From Sepiola atlantica (taxonomy: Eukaryota; Mollusca; Cephalopoda; Sepiida; Sepiolidae): a stretch of 64,000 nt of DNA. This document shows, one piece after another, positions 34,807 through 47,600 of the stretch (the stretch's first letter is position 1; each line of letters starts with the position of its first letter). The notes beneath the pieces were generated by a model that saw nothing but the letters and a program-made list of their open reading frames with translations, ran no database searches and had not been told where the DNA came from. The translations under genes were made by a program, and so were the position numbers. Location: the NCBI GenBank assembly GCA_963556195.1, contig OY744551.1, positions 11,430,096 through 11,494,095 of the forward strand, in the 5' to 3' direction.

Positions 34807-35074
34807 ACACTGGATGGTTACTTTGTGCATTTCTTTTCTCCGGACGACGAACCGATCTGGCCGAAGAACGTCGTGTTTATGATCGATGTTAGTGGATCAA
34901 TGAATGGTGATAACCTTCGGATGGTCAAGGACGCATTGCGCAACATCCTCTCTTTCCAGTATTCAGAATATGATACTTTCACCTTTGGTACATTCTCAAC
35001 CAGCATCACCTGGGAACACTCCAAAAGCGTCGAGGAAGCCATGCGCTTTATTGATTCGTTAGAAGCCGACGGGG
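34807..35074 (+). CDS. ITIH-like exon 5: first half of the vWA domain
   Basis: The acceptor is ATTTCTCTTCAG and the donor GACGGGG|GTAAGG. The exon is 268 nt, phase 0 in and phase 1 out. It starts TLDGYFVHFFSPDDEPIWPK and continues NVVFMIDVSGSMNGDNLRMV. DVSGS is the first MIDAS motif (D-x-S-x-S) for divalent cation binding. The exon ends in ...SLEADG plus one base, so the Gly-Gly-Thr of the second MIDAS element is assembled across the junction with exon 6. A U2-headed repeat ends about 280 bp upstream. Confidence 0.95.
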
Positions 35075-35194
35075 GTAAGGAGAATATTTTCCTTTTCTAA
35101 CATACTTTGTATTTGGTACGTTTTAATCTTTTCTTGAGAGAGATGCTAGATTGTGGTCCCTTGGGTACTAATACTATTGAGGAAGGTATGAACC

Positions 35195-35255
35195 TGCACC
35201 TAACCCTAACCCTAATCCTAACCCCAACCCTAACCATAACCATAACCATAATCTA
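35195..35255 (-). repeat. Short CCCTAA-like array
   Basis: About ten CTAACC/CATAACC units, degenerate. Confidence 0.85.
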
Positions 35256-35329
35256 CCAACTTTAAATGAGGTATCGCTATTAACATTATTAACATATTTT
35301 TGCTAACCTGAGACGATAGTGTCATGACG

Positions 35330-35765
35330 AATGAACATATACTTTATTGCAATACCTACAAAAGAAAAAGGTAATTCCTGGGAGGATAGTATAATGACAA
35401 ACTGGCATATAGTACACAACTCCCCAAAATGTGGAGTGAGGCTTGGAGGATGGTCTCATCCCAACAGAACAGATACTACGTTATCCGCCACCAAAGGAGG
35501 CTGTAATGCCTGGGAGGAAGGCCACATGATAACAAAAGAGATACTATGGTATTCCCTATACAATGGAGGAAATAATGCTCGGGTGAATGTCACACAAAAA
35601 CTATACTATATTACCTGCAGAAGGAGGGGGTAATCGCTGGGAGGATAACCCTATAAAAACAAAAATAGGAGTTGGTAATTCCTGGAAAAGTTGTCTTATA
35701 ACTACAGGACTGATGTTACACTACACCCTAAAAAGGAGGAGGTAATGCCTGTGATGATGGTATAA
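35330..35765 (+). repeat. Degenerate tandem repeat of about 60-70 bp
   Basis: GGTAATKCCTGGGAGGAT followed by an ACARA-GATACTA block recurs about six times with much drift. Confidence 0.65.
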
Positions 35766-35769
35766 TTAC

Positions 35770-36825
35770 ATGATGTTTTTGGACCGTTCTGCTTATCTTG
35801 CTTACTGCGAATTTCAAAACTTTTAGGCCATTATATTCTTCGAACTACTTCAGGTGTTTTGTCGTCGTGTAACGTATTGCCCCCCCCCCATTGTGCTTTG
35901 TGACGGTCACATAGGGATGTCTGCCAAGTTCATCTCGCGGTTATGTATACCGATGCTTCCTATGCTAATGTGTTACAGAGCTAACATTTTCGTTGAGGAT
36001 GTCACTTGTCTTTCTTCACCTGTTTAATTCTCCTAGTTTTTTGTGAAGAATCTTCTCCAGCCTTGTTTACAAATGAAGATTCGAAAAAAAAAAAAGGATT
36101 TTTCATTGCTTGCGTTTATTGATGCTATTATAATGTCGACATTATCTTTTTCTTATACCTGTCTCTCCGTGACCCGTTTGTGTCTTACCGGCTGTTGTTC
36201 AATTCCCGATCGTATTTTTGAAAATTGTTCGTGTTTTCTCGCATTCTTTTATTCGAAACAACAAATAACAAATGATTATGCTTCAAATCCACACTTACTT
36301 CCTGATCTGTCGAAATGACACCAGGATTTCAAACTAACATTCTGACTAACATTCCAATCTGAACTTAGCCAAAATTTGAAACTCTAGTTTCGTAATCGTA
36401 ATAGCTATTGCTCATTATCATTATTTTTCGTATTACCACCATCTTCCGCAACCCACCAGGGCACATTTTGTTACAGCCGCATAGCATATCTAGCATCAAA
36501 TTTAGTGTAATTATGAGTATCTGTATATAAAGCGAAAATAAAAACTATACTTAAACACTAAACATGTCTTCATTTATTTTGGTTAACGACAATAAACAAT
36601 AAGGGGATGATATCATGTGAATAGACTACTTCTCCAGAGAGGAGTTAATTACTGTCATCGTGTAACGTATTGGCCCCTATTCTACGGGGGTCATACTGAA
36701 AAGTGTGTAAATACTTTAAATGTTTATGCGCGACGTTGCTGCTTATGATTATGTGTCACAGAACATACACCTTCGTTGATTCAATAGGTCACGTTACATA
36801 AGACTGAAAAAGCATTTACTTTTGT
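35770..36825. other. Intron 5 segment, no feature recognised
   Basis: Contains phrases repeated in drifted form (CGTGTAACGTATTG at about 35866 and 36659), so parts are duplicated, but no gene or known element is seen. Confidence 0.5.
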
Positions 36826-36827
36826 CG

Positions 36828-36965
36828 AGATGACTACTACTACTACTGCTACTGCTACTACTACTACTACTACTGCTACTGCTACTGCTACTACTGCTAC
36901 TACTATTGCTACTACTACCACTGCTACTACTACTACTACTACTACTACTACTGCTGCTACTACTG

Positions 36966-37009
<44 letters not shown>

Positions 37010-37058
37010 GCTACTACTACTACCGCTACTGCTACTACTACTACTGCTACTGCTACTG

Positions 37059-37096
<38 letters not shown>

Positions 37097-37182
37097 GCTA
37101 CTACTACTACTGCTACTGCTACTACTACTACTACTACTTCTACTACTACTGCTACTACTACTGCTAGTAGTAGTAGTAGTAA
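36828..37182 (+). repeat. (ACT/GCT)n trinucleotide array
   Basis: About 118 triplets, mostly ACT with scattered GCT, ending in TAG units on the same strand. Threonine- or leucine-rich frames here are artefacts. Confidence 0.96.
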
Positions 37183-37371
37183 ATTATGAAATTGTTCGAT
37201 TCCAGATCGTATTTCTGTAAATTGCTTATGTTTTCACGTATTTCTTATTAAAAAAAATTTATGTCTCAAATCAACTTTTACCTGATCATCTGCTAAAATA
37301 ATACTCTGTTAGATAAGTTCTGAGAGTGGTAATATAAAAAAGTGTATTATCAAAATTAACATGAAAAAAAT

Positions 37372-37700
37372 TTATTAATCATTAATATAACCAGCATGTT
37401 CATTAATTACACGCTCACAATGACGTAATCATTTTTCTACTTGCTCATGATATTCATCTTCTGGAATGTCCCTTAACACTCGCAGCGCCTCGATCTTCAC
37501 CTCCTCGGAATTATGAAATGTAGTTTTCCGTAGTTCTGTCTTCAGTTTATGGAACAACCAGCGGTCGCATATGTTGAGATCAGGTGAAATGGGGCTCTGC
37601 TTCAATACAACAATTCCTCGACTTTCGGAAAATGAACTTGTCTCACGTGAAACATGACAGCGTGCATTGTCATGTTGCCATGCAACAGCACGGAGATTAA
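37372..37700 (-). mobile_element. Mariner-type transposase C-terminal fragment
   Basis: The minus strand reads HDNARCHVSRETSS, then SPISPDLNICDRWLFHKLKT and EDEYHEQVEK. H-D-N-A-R-x-H holds the second catalytic Asp and S-P-D-L-N-x-x-D the third-acid region of mariner transposases. An in-frame stop follows and the N-terminus is absent. Confidence 0.82.
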
Positions 37701-38164
37701 TTGGATTTTTTATTCAAATTTCGCCACTCCCTACCACAATCACATATGCATAGTAACAGTACAGACTGCATTAATGTGTGTGTACATGTGTACAAATCTT
37801 CATAAGCAACCAATGAACAGAAAAAAGTTATTAATACACTCTCATTACTTACCTAACAGAGTAATAATACCCGAATTTAAAATACACATTCCGACCCACA
37901 TTTCTATACCTAGTTATATTATATAAGCCAACATTTGCCACCCGAGTTCTCGTTATCGTAATGGCTATTACGAAATATCATTATAAATATAAGTCATATA
38001 AGCATTACCTTCCCACCCCAAGGGGAACTCTTTCTATAGCCTTAAGCGTAACATTCTAGAAAATGTATGGACTTCCCCCACCTACTAGTATACTTATTCT
38101 ACAAATTATAATGGTTATAATAACAATGATAATTCGTAATATCTATTACGATAGTAAGAAAGCT

Positions 38165-38300
38165 GCACTTACAAAAGTGGTTGATAAAATATAGGTTAAG
38201 TTCAGAATCTAATTCGGAATGTGCTTCTGAAATTCAAGGCTGAATGTGTTTTGACATATTGTGTGTTATCACTTGAATTGAATTAAATATTTGTTATTTG
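38165..38300 (+). repeat. Direct repeat, left copy (about 120 bp)
   Basis: TTACAAAAGTGG...GATAAAATATAG...GGCTGAATGTGTTTTGAC matches 38850-38970. The pair flanks about 560 bp that hold a GA microsatellite and an unrecognised short frame. Confidence 0.8.
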
Positions 38301-38445
38301 TCGTTTAGATGCATGAAAAAAAAAATACAGACCACTAGATTACAAAGGAAGTAGTGAATAGATCCGACAATTCGGGAGAACACATGCATACCATAACAGT
38401 ACTTATAGAGACCATAGTACTTCCTGAGATAAGCAACCTCATGCC

Positions 38446-38447
<2 letters not shown>

Positions 38448-38488
<41 letters not shown>

Positions 38489-38502
38489 AGAGAGAGAGAG
38501 AT
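38448..38502. repeat. (GA)n/(G)n microsatellite
   Basis: A GA run interrupted by nine or ten G. Confidence 0.95.
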
Positions 38503-38849
38503 GGTGCCGAGAAGAAGAAAGGGTAGGCCAATCAAATTACAGATACGTTTCTGCACCTTATCAACAACCCTCAAATGGAACAGATTCACCAGTACAAATA
38601 TGACAACATTACTCCATACATGGTCTGATAGTAGATTTGTAGAGATAGAGGATCGCCTCAGATGTGAGAAAATGTTTGGAGAACCGACTTTACGAAAAGC
38701 AGAAAGAACAATGGATCTAATATATACACTTCAAGAAATATTTGATGAAAAAAAGAGCAAGAAATTTTAGAGTCGATTTCTCTTCAAGAACAGAGTCATC
38801 CACGAGAATCTCAGAATCTAGTATTATGATGAAAGGGATGGAATTACAA

Positions 38850-38970
38850 AAGTGGACTGATAAAATATAGATCAAGTTCGCAATATAATTCTGAATGTGC
38901 TTTTGAAATTCAGGGCTGAATGTGTTTTGACCTATTTTGAGTTATCACTTTAATTGAATAATAAATAAAA
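38850..38970 (+). repeat. Direct repeat, right copy
   Basis: Partner of the copy at 38165 with about 15-20% differences by eye. No LTR-type TG...CA ends are evident. Confidence 0.8.
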
Positions 38971-39299
38971 ACAATTGTTAACAATACTCGTGAGGTAATG
39001 TGAACAGATACCAGCAATAAAAATAAGCCATGTCAAATCCTTCTTTGTGTTTCGAGTCTTTATTTGGGGGAAAACAACTGCGTAATAAGATACTTCGAGG
39101 AAATGCGAGGCAAATTCACCAAGCAAAAAACCCCCGAATATTTGCTGCCTTTTAGTTTTATTTTATATGGTATTTTCAAAGAATATAATTGTTTCGTGAC
39201 ACATAAGTATACGTAGCAACGTTATGCATAACCATTTGAGGAACTTCACAAACTTTCGCATTTGATTCTTCCAGAAGAACTGCGATGCTGTGACACACA

Positions 39300-39690
39300 T
39301 TTTTTTTTTAACATAGTTCACCCCAAACAAGACAGGCCGCCACTGTATACGTAAGGGGCTACAGAAAAAAAGGTGAAAGTTTTTTTTTTTTTGGGGGGGG
39401 GGGGTAACCTAAATTAGGAGTTGTGTAGCGAGAGGTCTGTTTACATTAGTTTTAAATTTATGCATGTCAGTACCATCAGGAAAACAGGAAGCAGGGAGGG
39501 AGTTCCAGATTCCAGCAGCATGAGGAAAAAAGCTTTTGGAGTAGAAATCTCTTCGACATCTGGGGACCTACACAGTGAATGGATGGGATTCGGCAGATTT
39601 TCGGGTTGATCTGGTGAATTTAGGCCGTGGGGGCATCAGAGCAGCAAGTTAATCAGAGCACAATCCACTGAAGTGCATACAAACATACAA
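39300..39690 (-). mobile_element. LINE 3' end fragment
   Basis: Same tail as the 8.96 and 24.7 kb copies (AACATAGTTCACCCCAAACA on the + strand), continuing into the ACTCCCTCCCTGCTTCCTGT region on the minus strand. It is degenerate. Confidence 0.8.
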
Positions 39691-40069
39691 AATTGGCTTT
39701 ACATATAATTGATTACTAGTCAAAGATATGCTTGGTGGGAGTCGAAGTCGGAATAGGAGTTTTTAAAATTTAATCGATTTTTTTTGTATACAAATGGTTA
39801 TTTGTTTTGTAGGTAAATAATTTGTAATTAAATATTTTTTAATTGATAAACTTTAATTAACTGATTGATTGGACTATTAGAGGTACTATCCCTCCGTGTC
39901 AGAGTGAACTTTGATGGTATATCAATTAAGGGGTCACTCTAAGTCCTCCCAAACTTTCAAATTAGGGCTCCCAATCGGATGCAATTTACAGTCACACTTA
40001 CGACGAACAGGGGCTAGAAAGTGCTTAAGGTGTTGATAAGGTTTACAAATAGGGTAGACAAAAATATAG

Positions 40070-42135
40070 AAAGGGTTAGGGTTAGGGTTAGGGTTAGGGT
40101 AGGCAAGAATATAGAAAGGGTTAGGGTTAGGGTAGGCAAGAATATAGAAAGGGTTCGGGTTAGGGTAGGCAAAAATATAGAAAGGGTTAGGGTTAGGGTA
40201 GGCAAAAATATAGAAAGGGTTAAGGTTAAGGTTAGGGTTAGGGTAGGCAAAATATAGAAAGGGTTAGGGTTAGGGTAAAGATAGGCAAAAATATAGAAAG
40301 GGTTAGGGTTAGGGTTAGGGTAGGCAAAATATAGAAAGGGTTAGGGTTAGGGTTAGGGTAGGCAAAATATAGAAAGGGTTAGGGTTAGGGTTAGGGTAGG
40401 CAAAATATAGAAAGGGTTAGGGTTAGGGTAAAGATAGGCAAAAATATAGAAAGGGTTAGGGTTAGGGTTAGGGTAGGCAAAATATAGAAAGGGTAAGAGT
40501 TAGGGTTAGGGTAGGCAAAATATAGAAAGGGTTAGGGTTAGGGTAAAGTAACCAAAATATAGAAAGGGTTAGGGTTAGGGAAGGCAAAAATATAGAAAGG
40601 GTTAGGGTTAGGGTTAGGGTAGGCAAAATATAGAAGAGGTTAGGGTTAGGGTTAGGGTAGGCAAAAAATAGAAAGGGTTAGGGTTAGGGTAGGCAAAATA
40701 TAGAAAGGGTTAGGGTTAGGGTAAAGATAGGCAAAAATATAGAAAGGGTTAGGGTTAGGGTTAAGGTAGGCAAAATATAGAAAGGGTTAGGGTTAGGGTT
40801 AGGGTAAGCAAAATATAGAAAGGGTTAGGGTTAGGGTAAAGATATGGAAATAATATAGAAAGGGTTATGGTTAGGGTTAGGGTAGGCAAAATATAGAAAG
40901 GGTTAGGGTTAGGGTTAGGGTAGGCAAAATATAGAAAGGGTTAGGGTTAGGGTTAGGGTAGGCAAAATATAGAAAGGGTTAGGGTTAGGGTAAAGATAGG
41001 CAAAAATATAGAAAGGGTTAGGGTTAGGGTTAGGGTAGGCAAAATATAGAAAAGGTTAGGGTTAGGGTAAGGGTAGGCAAAATATAGAAAGGGTTTGGGT
41101 TAGGGTAAAGATAGGCAAAAATATAGAAAGGGTTAGGGTTAGGGTTAGGGTAGGCAAAATATAGAAAGGGTTAGGGTTAGGGTTAGGGTAGGCAAAATAT
41201 AGAAAGGGTTAGGGTTAGGGTAAAGATAGGCAAAAATATAGAAAGGGTTAGGGTTAGGGTTAGGGTAGGCAAAATATAGAAAGGGTTAGGGTTAGGGTTA
41301 GGGTAGGCAAAATATAGAAAGGGTTAGGGTTAGGGTAAAGATAGGCAAAAATATAGAAAGGGTTAGGGTTAGGGTTAGGGTAGGCAAAATATAGAAAGGG
41401 TTAGGGTTAGGGTATTGATTTACTCCTCTCCAGGAGTTAGGCACAAGGCTAGTTTTTATCTTACTCCCACAAGTAAGATGTGACCCAAGGTCGGGTCAGG
41501 AAAGTGGGGTTTAAAAATTGCATTCCCCGATAGGGGCGCCTCAGACAGTAAGCAATAAACTTACTCCTCCCCAAAGAGGGGAGGCGAAGCCTGGGAGGGT
41601 AGACCTCCTAGAACTGCACAGGACAGACCCATAAACCGGCGTAAATAAAGCCCCGAAGGTCAAGACAATACCAGTCTATGGGTGCAGTATTTATCGGAAC
41701 AGATACTACACTTTGATCTTAGCCAAAAGTCCAAGAAGAGTGGGTTAGGGTTAGGGTAGCCAAAAATATAGAAAGCGTTAGGGTAGGCAAACATATAAAA
41801 AGGGTTAGGGTTAGGGTAGACAAAAATATAGAAAGGGTTAGGGTTCGGATTAGGGTAGGCAAAATTATAGAAAGGGTTAGGGTCAGGGTTAGGGTAGGTA
41901 AAATATAGTAGGGTTAAGGTTAGGGTTAGGGTAGGTAAAAATATAGAAAGGGTTAGGGTTCGGATTAGGGTAGGCAAAAATATAGAAAGGGTTAGGGTTC
42001 GGATTAGGGTAGGCAAAAATATAGAAAGGGTTAGGGTTCGGATTAGGGTAGGCAAAATTATAGAAAGGGTTAGGGTCAGGGTTAGGGTAGGTAAAATATA
42101 GTAGGGTTAGGGTTAGGGTAGGTAAAAATATGGAA
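40070..42135 (+). repeat. TTAGGG array with a regular AT-rich spacer
   Basis: Two to four GGGTTA units alternate with a spacer GTAGGCAAAATATAGAAAGG in some 30-40 repeats of about 40-65 bp. A variant spacer with GGTAAAGATAGGC recurs at intervals. Copy J of the U2-headed repeat splits the array. Confidence 0.95.
41418..41738 (-). mobile_element. U2-headed SINE-like repeat inside the TTAGGG array (copy J)
   Basis: Minus-strand copy with head CTTGGACTTTTGGCTAAGAT, hairpin and body, ending TTTACTCCTC on the + strand. Array sequence resumes at once on both sides. Confidence 0.87.
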
Positions 42136-42434
42136 AGGACTAGTAAATATGATTTTTGGATGCTGTGGTGGAATAGAGGCGGACACTTTGCTCAAGGTTG
42201 ATTGGGCCAATTTTCACTCATATCCGGGACATATTTGTTTTGGCAGATAATGCGTGGACAGACGGACATACAAATACATAGTTGCTTTATATATAGATTA
42301 CTAATGTTTGAGTGGGAGTAGGAGCTTGTAGTCAGACTATTTAACATTTCAAGAGTCAGAATCGCGCGTTTGGATTGCTGATTCCACACCCACGCATAAT
42401 GTTCATTAATGAAATATCATTTGTATTCCCATAG

Positions 42435-43117
42435 GCACAGATCTCTACAGTGCCCTGCGCTTAAGTTTGTATAAACTCCGTGAAGGACACCAACCCGGCA
42501 GGGCAGACGTCCTGTTTTTTCTAACCGATGGACTTCCATCGATTGGCGTAGAAGATACCGAAGAAATCCGGAAGCGAATCAAAGAATCCAATGATGACAA
42601 CGTCATGATATACGCGTTGGGATTCGGAGCAGACTGCGACCATCAGTTTCTTCAAGACCTTAGCAGCGAAAACAATGGCTTCAGTCGCAAGATTTACGTC
42701 GATACAGACAGTGCTGAACAAATCCAAAGCCTCTTTCAAGAAATCTCGCATCTCCTTCTGAAGGATATCATCATTACGTATGTGAATAGCTCCATCGACC
42801 AGACAAGGCTGACTACGAACGAATTTAAGAGTTTCTTTAAAGGTTCCGAGATCGCCATAGCGGGCCCCATCAACGAGGGTGCAAATAAGTCGGACATTAT
42901 TACTGTGGTAATTGAAGGTGTGAACTCCAAGACTCCTTTTAAACGCGAACTGAATCTGGACCTTCTTAATATCATGGATGATATGCCAAAGAATCCAAAC
43001 CTTACTAAGCTGGGGCATCTACCAGACATCACCAAAAAGACCTGGGCCTACCTGACCCTGAGGAAAATGCTTGAGGAGGAAGCCCCACCTAAAGATATCA
43101 TTGCCATGGCAATCAAA
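42435..43117 (+). CDS. ITIH-like exon 6: rest of vWA and the post-vWA region
   Basis: The acceptor is TTGTATTCCCATAG and the donor GCAATCAAA|GTAAGT. The exon is 683 nt, completing Gly and ending at phase 0 after 227 codons. It begins TDLYSALRLSLYKLREGHQP, giving the MIDAS Thr, and then VLFFLTDGLPSIGVE, giving the MIDAS Asp. The later stretch NGFSRKIYVDTDSAEQIQSL and GSEIAIAGPINEG match the ITIH region after vWA. It closes with TWAYLTLRKMLEEEAPPKDI. All three MIDAS elements are present, so cation binding is probably retained. Confidence 0.96.
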
Positions 43118-44045
43118 GTAAGTCGATTTTATCATACTTTCTATTTGGCTAGACAATCACATATACACACACATGAGAGTTTGAATTACCTACTAGACAC
43201 CATCCTCGAGTGTATTCGGTACAAGCGTTTATCAAGATAATTTGACATGAGGATACTTCCCTATAAGTAAACCCTGACCAAATATTCAAAAGAACATATT
43301 ATTCGAAACTTAAATCAGATCCAGTCGACACGGCTATACAATGGCTCATGCGAGGAATGGTGCACCTTCTCCAAGTCATGTTACCTCAAGTGACATCTCC
43401 TTGCTAGATACTCCACCAGAGTAGATGAATTCTTGTCCTGGAATTCAGTGAGACCATGAGACCACAAAAAGATATACTATAACATACTCAACTGGTCAGT
43501 TGGGGAGAGGAAAATTCATGTTCTTAGCTTCTTTACTAACTCAACGTTTGACAGGTAAAAGAAGAACCTTAATGGAATATTCGAATATCTATGTATCTCA
43601 TATATCGATCAAGTGTTAGCCCCAGGAAGCCCCCCCCCCTGATTCATCAGAACGTCGACTAAAGTAACATTAAACCAAACACACTAGTTACTTAGTGAAC
43701 TGAACTCCCTTCTAAAAATTAAACAAATCGATTAAAAAGAAGTGTAATATTAAAATGTGGTACATAATTGATAATGATCAGAATTATTAAAAAAAATGTC
43801 TTTCTCTACTTTTGCAATATCATGCGTTCTCATAAGATTTTGGGGCTTGACCCATTTTCTAAAGGGAACGGCTCTGAATCCCAAAAGAAAATAACTTTGA
43901 AGGAAGGTAATTTTATAAACCCTATAGGTGTGTAAATATAGGGGCTCCCATTGATAATTTTGAAATATACAAAATATAAATTCAAATAATATTTTTGCTA
44001 CACTATAAATAACATTCTTAAATTACAATTTTTTCTTCTTTTCAG

Positions 44046-44130
44046 AATAACTTTGTGACCCCATTGACCTCTATGGTCGTCACCAAGGCAAAACTAGAAG
44101 GGGAAGTAAGTGAGGACAAACAAACACAAA
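44046..44130 (+). CDS. ITIH-like exon 7: conserved VTPLTSMVVTK block and linker start
   Basis: The acceptor is TTCTTCTTTTCAG. The exon begins NNFVTPLTSMVVTKAKLEGE, the family-conserved block after the post-vWA helices. Two donors are possible: GAA|GTAAGT after 44105 (phase 0) and CAAA|GTAAGC after 44130 (phase 1, adding VSEDKQTQ). The distal donor is preferred because only phase 1 keeps all nine downstream microexons open. Use of both donors is possible; the proximal one would give a short product with microexons 2, 6, 7 or 8. Confidence 0.88.
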
Positions 44131-44640
44131 GTAAGCAATTTTTTTATAGTGAAAATGGAAAAAAGTTTTTTGAAGCATCTGCTTAGATTTAAATGTGAGA
44201 ATTAGGCAAAATGCCCTTAGAAACCCCGAATAAGATGCAAATATCTTTTTTATTAAAAACAATTTTCGGGGGAAGAAGTCATACATTTTTCGGATAAAAT
44301 ATCCTTCATCAGAGACGTGAGTTGTTTCATATTAGTAAAAGTATTACACCCTTTTTTATAATTAGTAAAACCCTTTTGTGTCCGCTTGATGTCACGTGAC
44401 GGTGTGATGAAACAGCCTTTTTTATACGGAACTTTATTGCACGTGGGATACTGGAAGTCTACTGAAAATGGAAAAAGTTCTTTTGAAGCATATGTTAGGA
44501 TTTCAATTGGAAAATATTTCGGAATGTTTTTTTGACGAGCAGTGATACTTTTGCTTATTTTAATTATTTGGACTATTATTCTTATATTCGTTCTTACGTT
44601 CACAACGTTTCAGCAGATGTAAACTCCGACCCTCTTCAAG
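44131..44640. other. Intron 7 start, no gene
   Basis: The phrase GAAAATGGAAAAA-GTT...TTTTGAAGCAT occurs at 44150 and 44464, so part is an old duplication. ACAACGTTTCAGCAG...CCGACCCTC near 44603 resembles a motif at 31012. Confidence 0.5.
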
Positions 44641-44642
44641 TA

Positions 44643-47600
44643 GATTTGGAACCACTTCCATTGTCTTCCCCAGAAAATGTTATACATATAATATAAATTC
44701 CATGAAAATAGGATATATTTGAAGTTTTAAAAGAGGTTCGGGCTCCCATAGCTCACTTAGGTTAGGATGGCACTTAAGGATTTGGAACCACTTCCATTGT
44801 CTTCCCCAAAGAATGTTATACATATAATATAAATTCCATGAAAATAGGATATATTTGAAGTTTTAAAAGAGGTTCGGGCTCCCATAGCTCACTTAGGTTA
44901 GGATGGCACTTAAGGATTTGGAACCACTTCCATTGTCTTCCCCAAAGAATGTTATACATATAATATAAATTCCATGAAAATAGGATATATTTGAAGTTTT
45001 AAAAGAGGTTCGGGCTCCCATAGCTCACTTAGGTTAGGATGGCACTTAAGGATTTGGAACCACTTCCATTGTCTTCCCCAAAGAATGTTATACATATAAT
45101 ATAAATTCCATGAAAATAGGATATATTTGAAGTTTTAAAAGAGGTTCGGGCTCCCATAGTTCACTTAGGTTAGGATGGCACTTAAGGATTTGGAACCACT
45201 TCCATTGTCTTCCCCAAAGAATGTTATACATATAATATAAATTCCATGAAAATAGGATATATTTGAAGTTTTAAAAGAGGTTCGGGCTCCCATAGCTCAC
45301 TTAGGTTAGGATGGCACTTAAGGATTTGGAACCACTTCCATTGTCTTCCCCAAAGAATGTTATACATATAATATAAATTCCATGAAAATAGGATATATTT
45401 GAAGTTTTAAAAGAGGTTCGGGCTCCCATAGCTAACTTAGGTTAGGATGGCACTTAAGGATTTGGAACCACTTCCATTGTCTTCCCCAAAGAATGTTATA
45501 CATATAATATAAATTCCATGAAAATAGGATATATTTGAAGTTTTAAAAGAGGTTCGGGCTCCCATAGCTTACTTAGGTTAGGATGGCACTTAAGGATTTG
45601 GAACCACTTCCATTGTCTTCCCCAAAGAATGTTATACATATAATATAAATTCCATGAAAATAGGATATATTTGAAGTTTTAAAAGAGGTTCGGGCTCCCA
45701 TAGCTCACTTAGGTTAGGATGGCACTTAAGGATTTGGAACCACTTCCATTGTCTTCCCCAAAGAATGTTATACATATAATATAAATTCCATGAAAATAGG
45801 ATATATTTGAAGTTTTAAAAGAGGTTCGGGCTCCCATAGCTAACTTAGGTTAGGATGGCACTTAAGGATTTGGAACCACTTCCATTGTCTTCCCCAAAGA
45901 ATGTTATACATATAATATAAATTCCATGAAAATAGGATATATTTGAAGTTTTAAAAGAGGTTCGGGCTCCCATAGCTCACTTAGGTTAGGAGGGAACTTA
46001 AGGATTTGGAACCACTTCCATTGTCTTCCCCAAAAAATGTTATACATATGATATAAATTCCATGAAAAAAGGATATATTTGAAGTTTTAAAAGAGGTTCG
46101 GGCTCCCATAGCTAACTTAGGTTAGGGTGGCACTTAAGGATTTGGAACCACTTCCATTGTCTTCCCCAAAGAATGTTATACATATAATATAAATTCCATG
46201 AAAATAGGATATATTTGAAGTTTTAAAAGAGGTTCGGGCTCCCATAGCTAACTTAGGTTAGGATGGCACTTAAGGATTTGGAACCACTTCCATTGTCTTC
46301 CCCAAAAAATGTTATACATATAATATAAATTCCATGAAAATAGGATATATTTGAGGTTTTAAAAGAGGTCTGGGCTCCCATAGCTCACTTAGGTTAGGAT
46401 GGCACTTAAGGATTTGGAACCACTTCCATTGTCTTCCCCAAAGAATGTTATACATATAATATAAATTCCATGAAAATAGGATATATTTGAAGTTTTAAAA
46501 GAGGTTCGGGCTCCCATAGCTAACTTAGGTTAGGAGGGAACTTAAGGATTTGGAACCACTTCCATTGTCTTCCCCAAAAAATGTTATACATATGATATAA
46601 ATTCCATGAAAATAGGATATATTTGAAGTTTTAAAAGAGGTTCGGGCTCCCATAGCTAACTTAGGTTAGGATGGCACTTAAGGATTTGGAACCACTTCCA
46701 TTGTCTTCCCCAAAGAATGTTATACATATAATATAAATTCCATGAAAATAGGATATATTTGAAGTTTTAAAAGAGGTTCGGGCTTCCATAGCTCACTTAG
46801 GTTAGGATGGCACTTAAGGATTTGGAACCACTTCCATTGTCTTCCCCAAAGAATGTTATACATATAATATAAACTCCATGAAAATAGGATATATTTGAAG
46901 TTTTAAAAGAGGTTCGGGCTCCCATAGCTAACTTAGGTTAGGATGGCACTTAAGGATTTGGAACCACTTCCATTGTCTTCCCCAAAGAATGTTATACATA
47001 TAATATAAATTCCATGAAAATAGGATATATTTGAAGTTTTAAAAGAGGTTCGGGCTCCCATAGCTCACTTAGGTTAGGATGGCACTTAAGGATTTGGAAC
47101 CACTTCCATTGTCTTCCTCAAAAAATGTTATACATATAATATAAATTCAATGAAAATAGGATATATTTGAAGTTTTAAAAGAGGTTCGGGCTCCCATAGC
47201 TAACTTAGGTTAGGATGGCACTTAAGGATTTGGAACCACTTCCATTGTCTTCCCCAAAGAATGTTATACATATAATATAAATTCAATGAAAATAGGATAT
47301 ATTTGAAGTTTTAAAAGAGGTTCGGGCTCCCATAGCTAACTTAGGTTAGGATGGCACTTAAGGATTTGGAACCACTTCCATTGTCTTCCCCAAAGAATGT
47401 TATACATATAATATAAACTCCATGAAAATAGGATATATTTGAAGTTTTAAAAGAGGTTCGGGCTCCCATAGCTAACTTAGGTTAGGATGGCACTTAAGGA
47501 TTTGGAACCACTTCCATTGTCTTCCCCAAAGAATGTTATACATATAATATAAATTCCATGAAAATAGGATATATTTGAAGTTTTAAAAGAGGTTCGGGCT

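Noticed and set aside
36830..37220. Threonine- or leucine-rich frames
   Set aside because: Translation of an ACT/GCT trinucleotide array.
38354..38770. 138-residue frame with a Lys/Arg-rich C-terminal part
   Set aside because: It runs through a GA microsatellite, has no recognisable domain or splice context, and is flanked by direct repeats. It may be a piece of an unknown element, but I cannot support a gene.
40070..42135. True chromosome end (telomere)
   Set aside because: Coding exons of one gene lie on both sides and the TTAGGG runs are short and broken by a spacer.
42521..43035. Minus-strand frames opposite exon 6
   Set aside because: Antisense shadows of a clearly coding + strand exon with matching splice sites and conserved vWA motifs.
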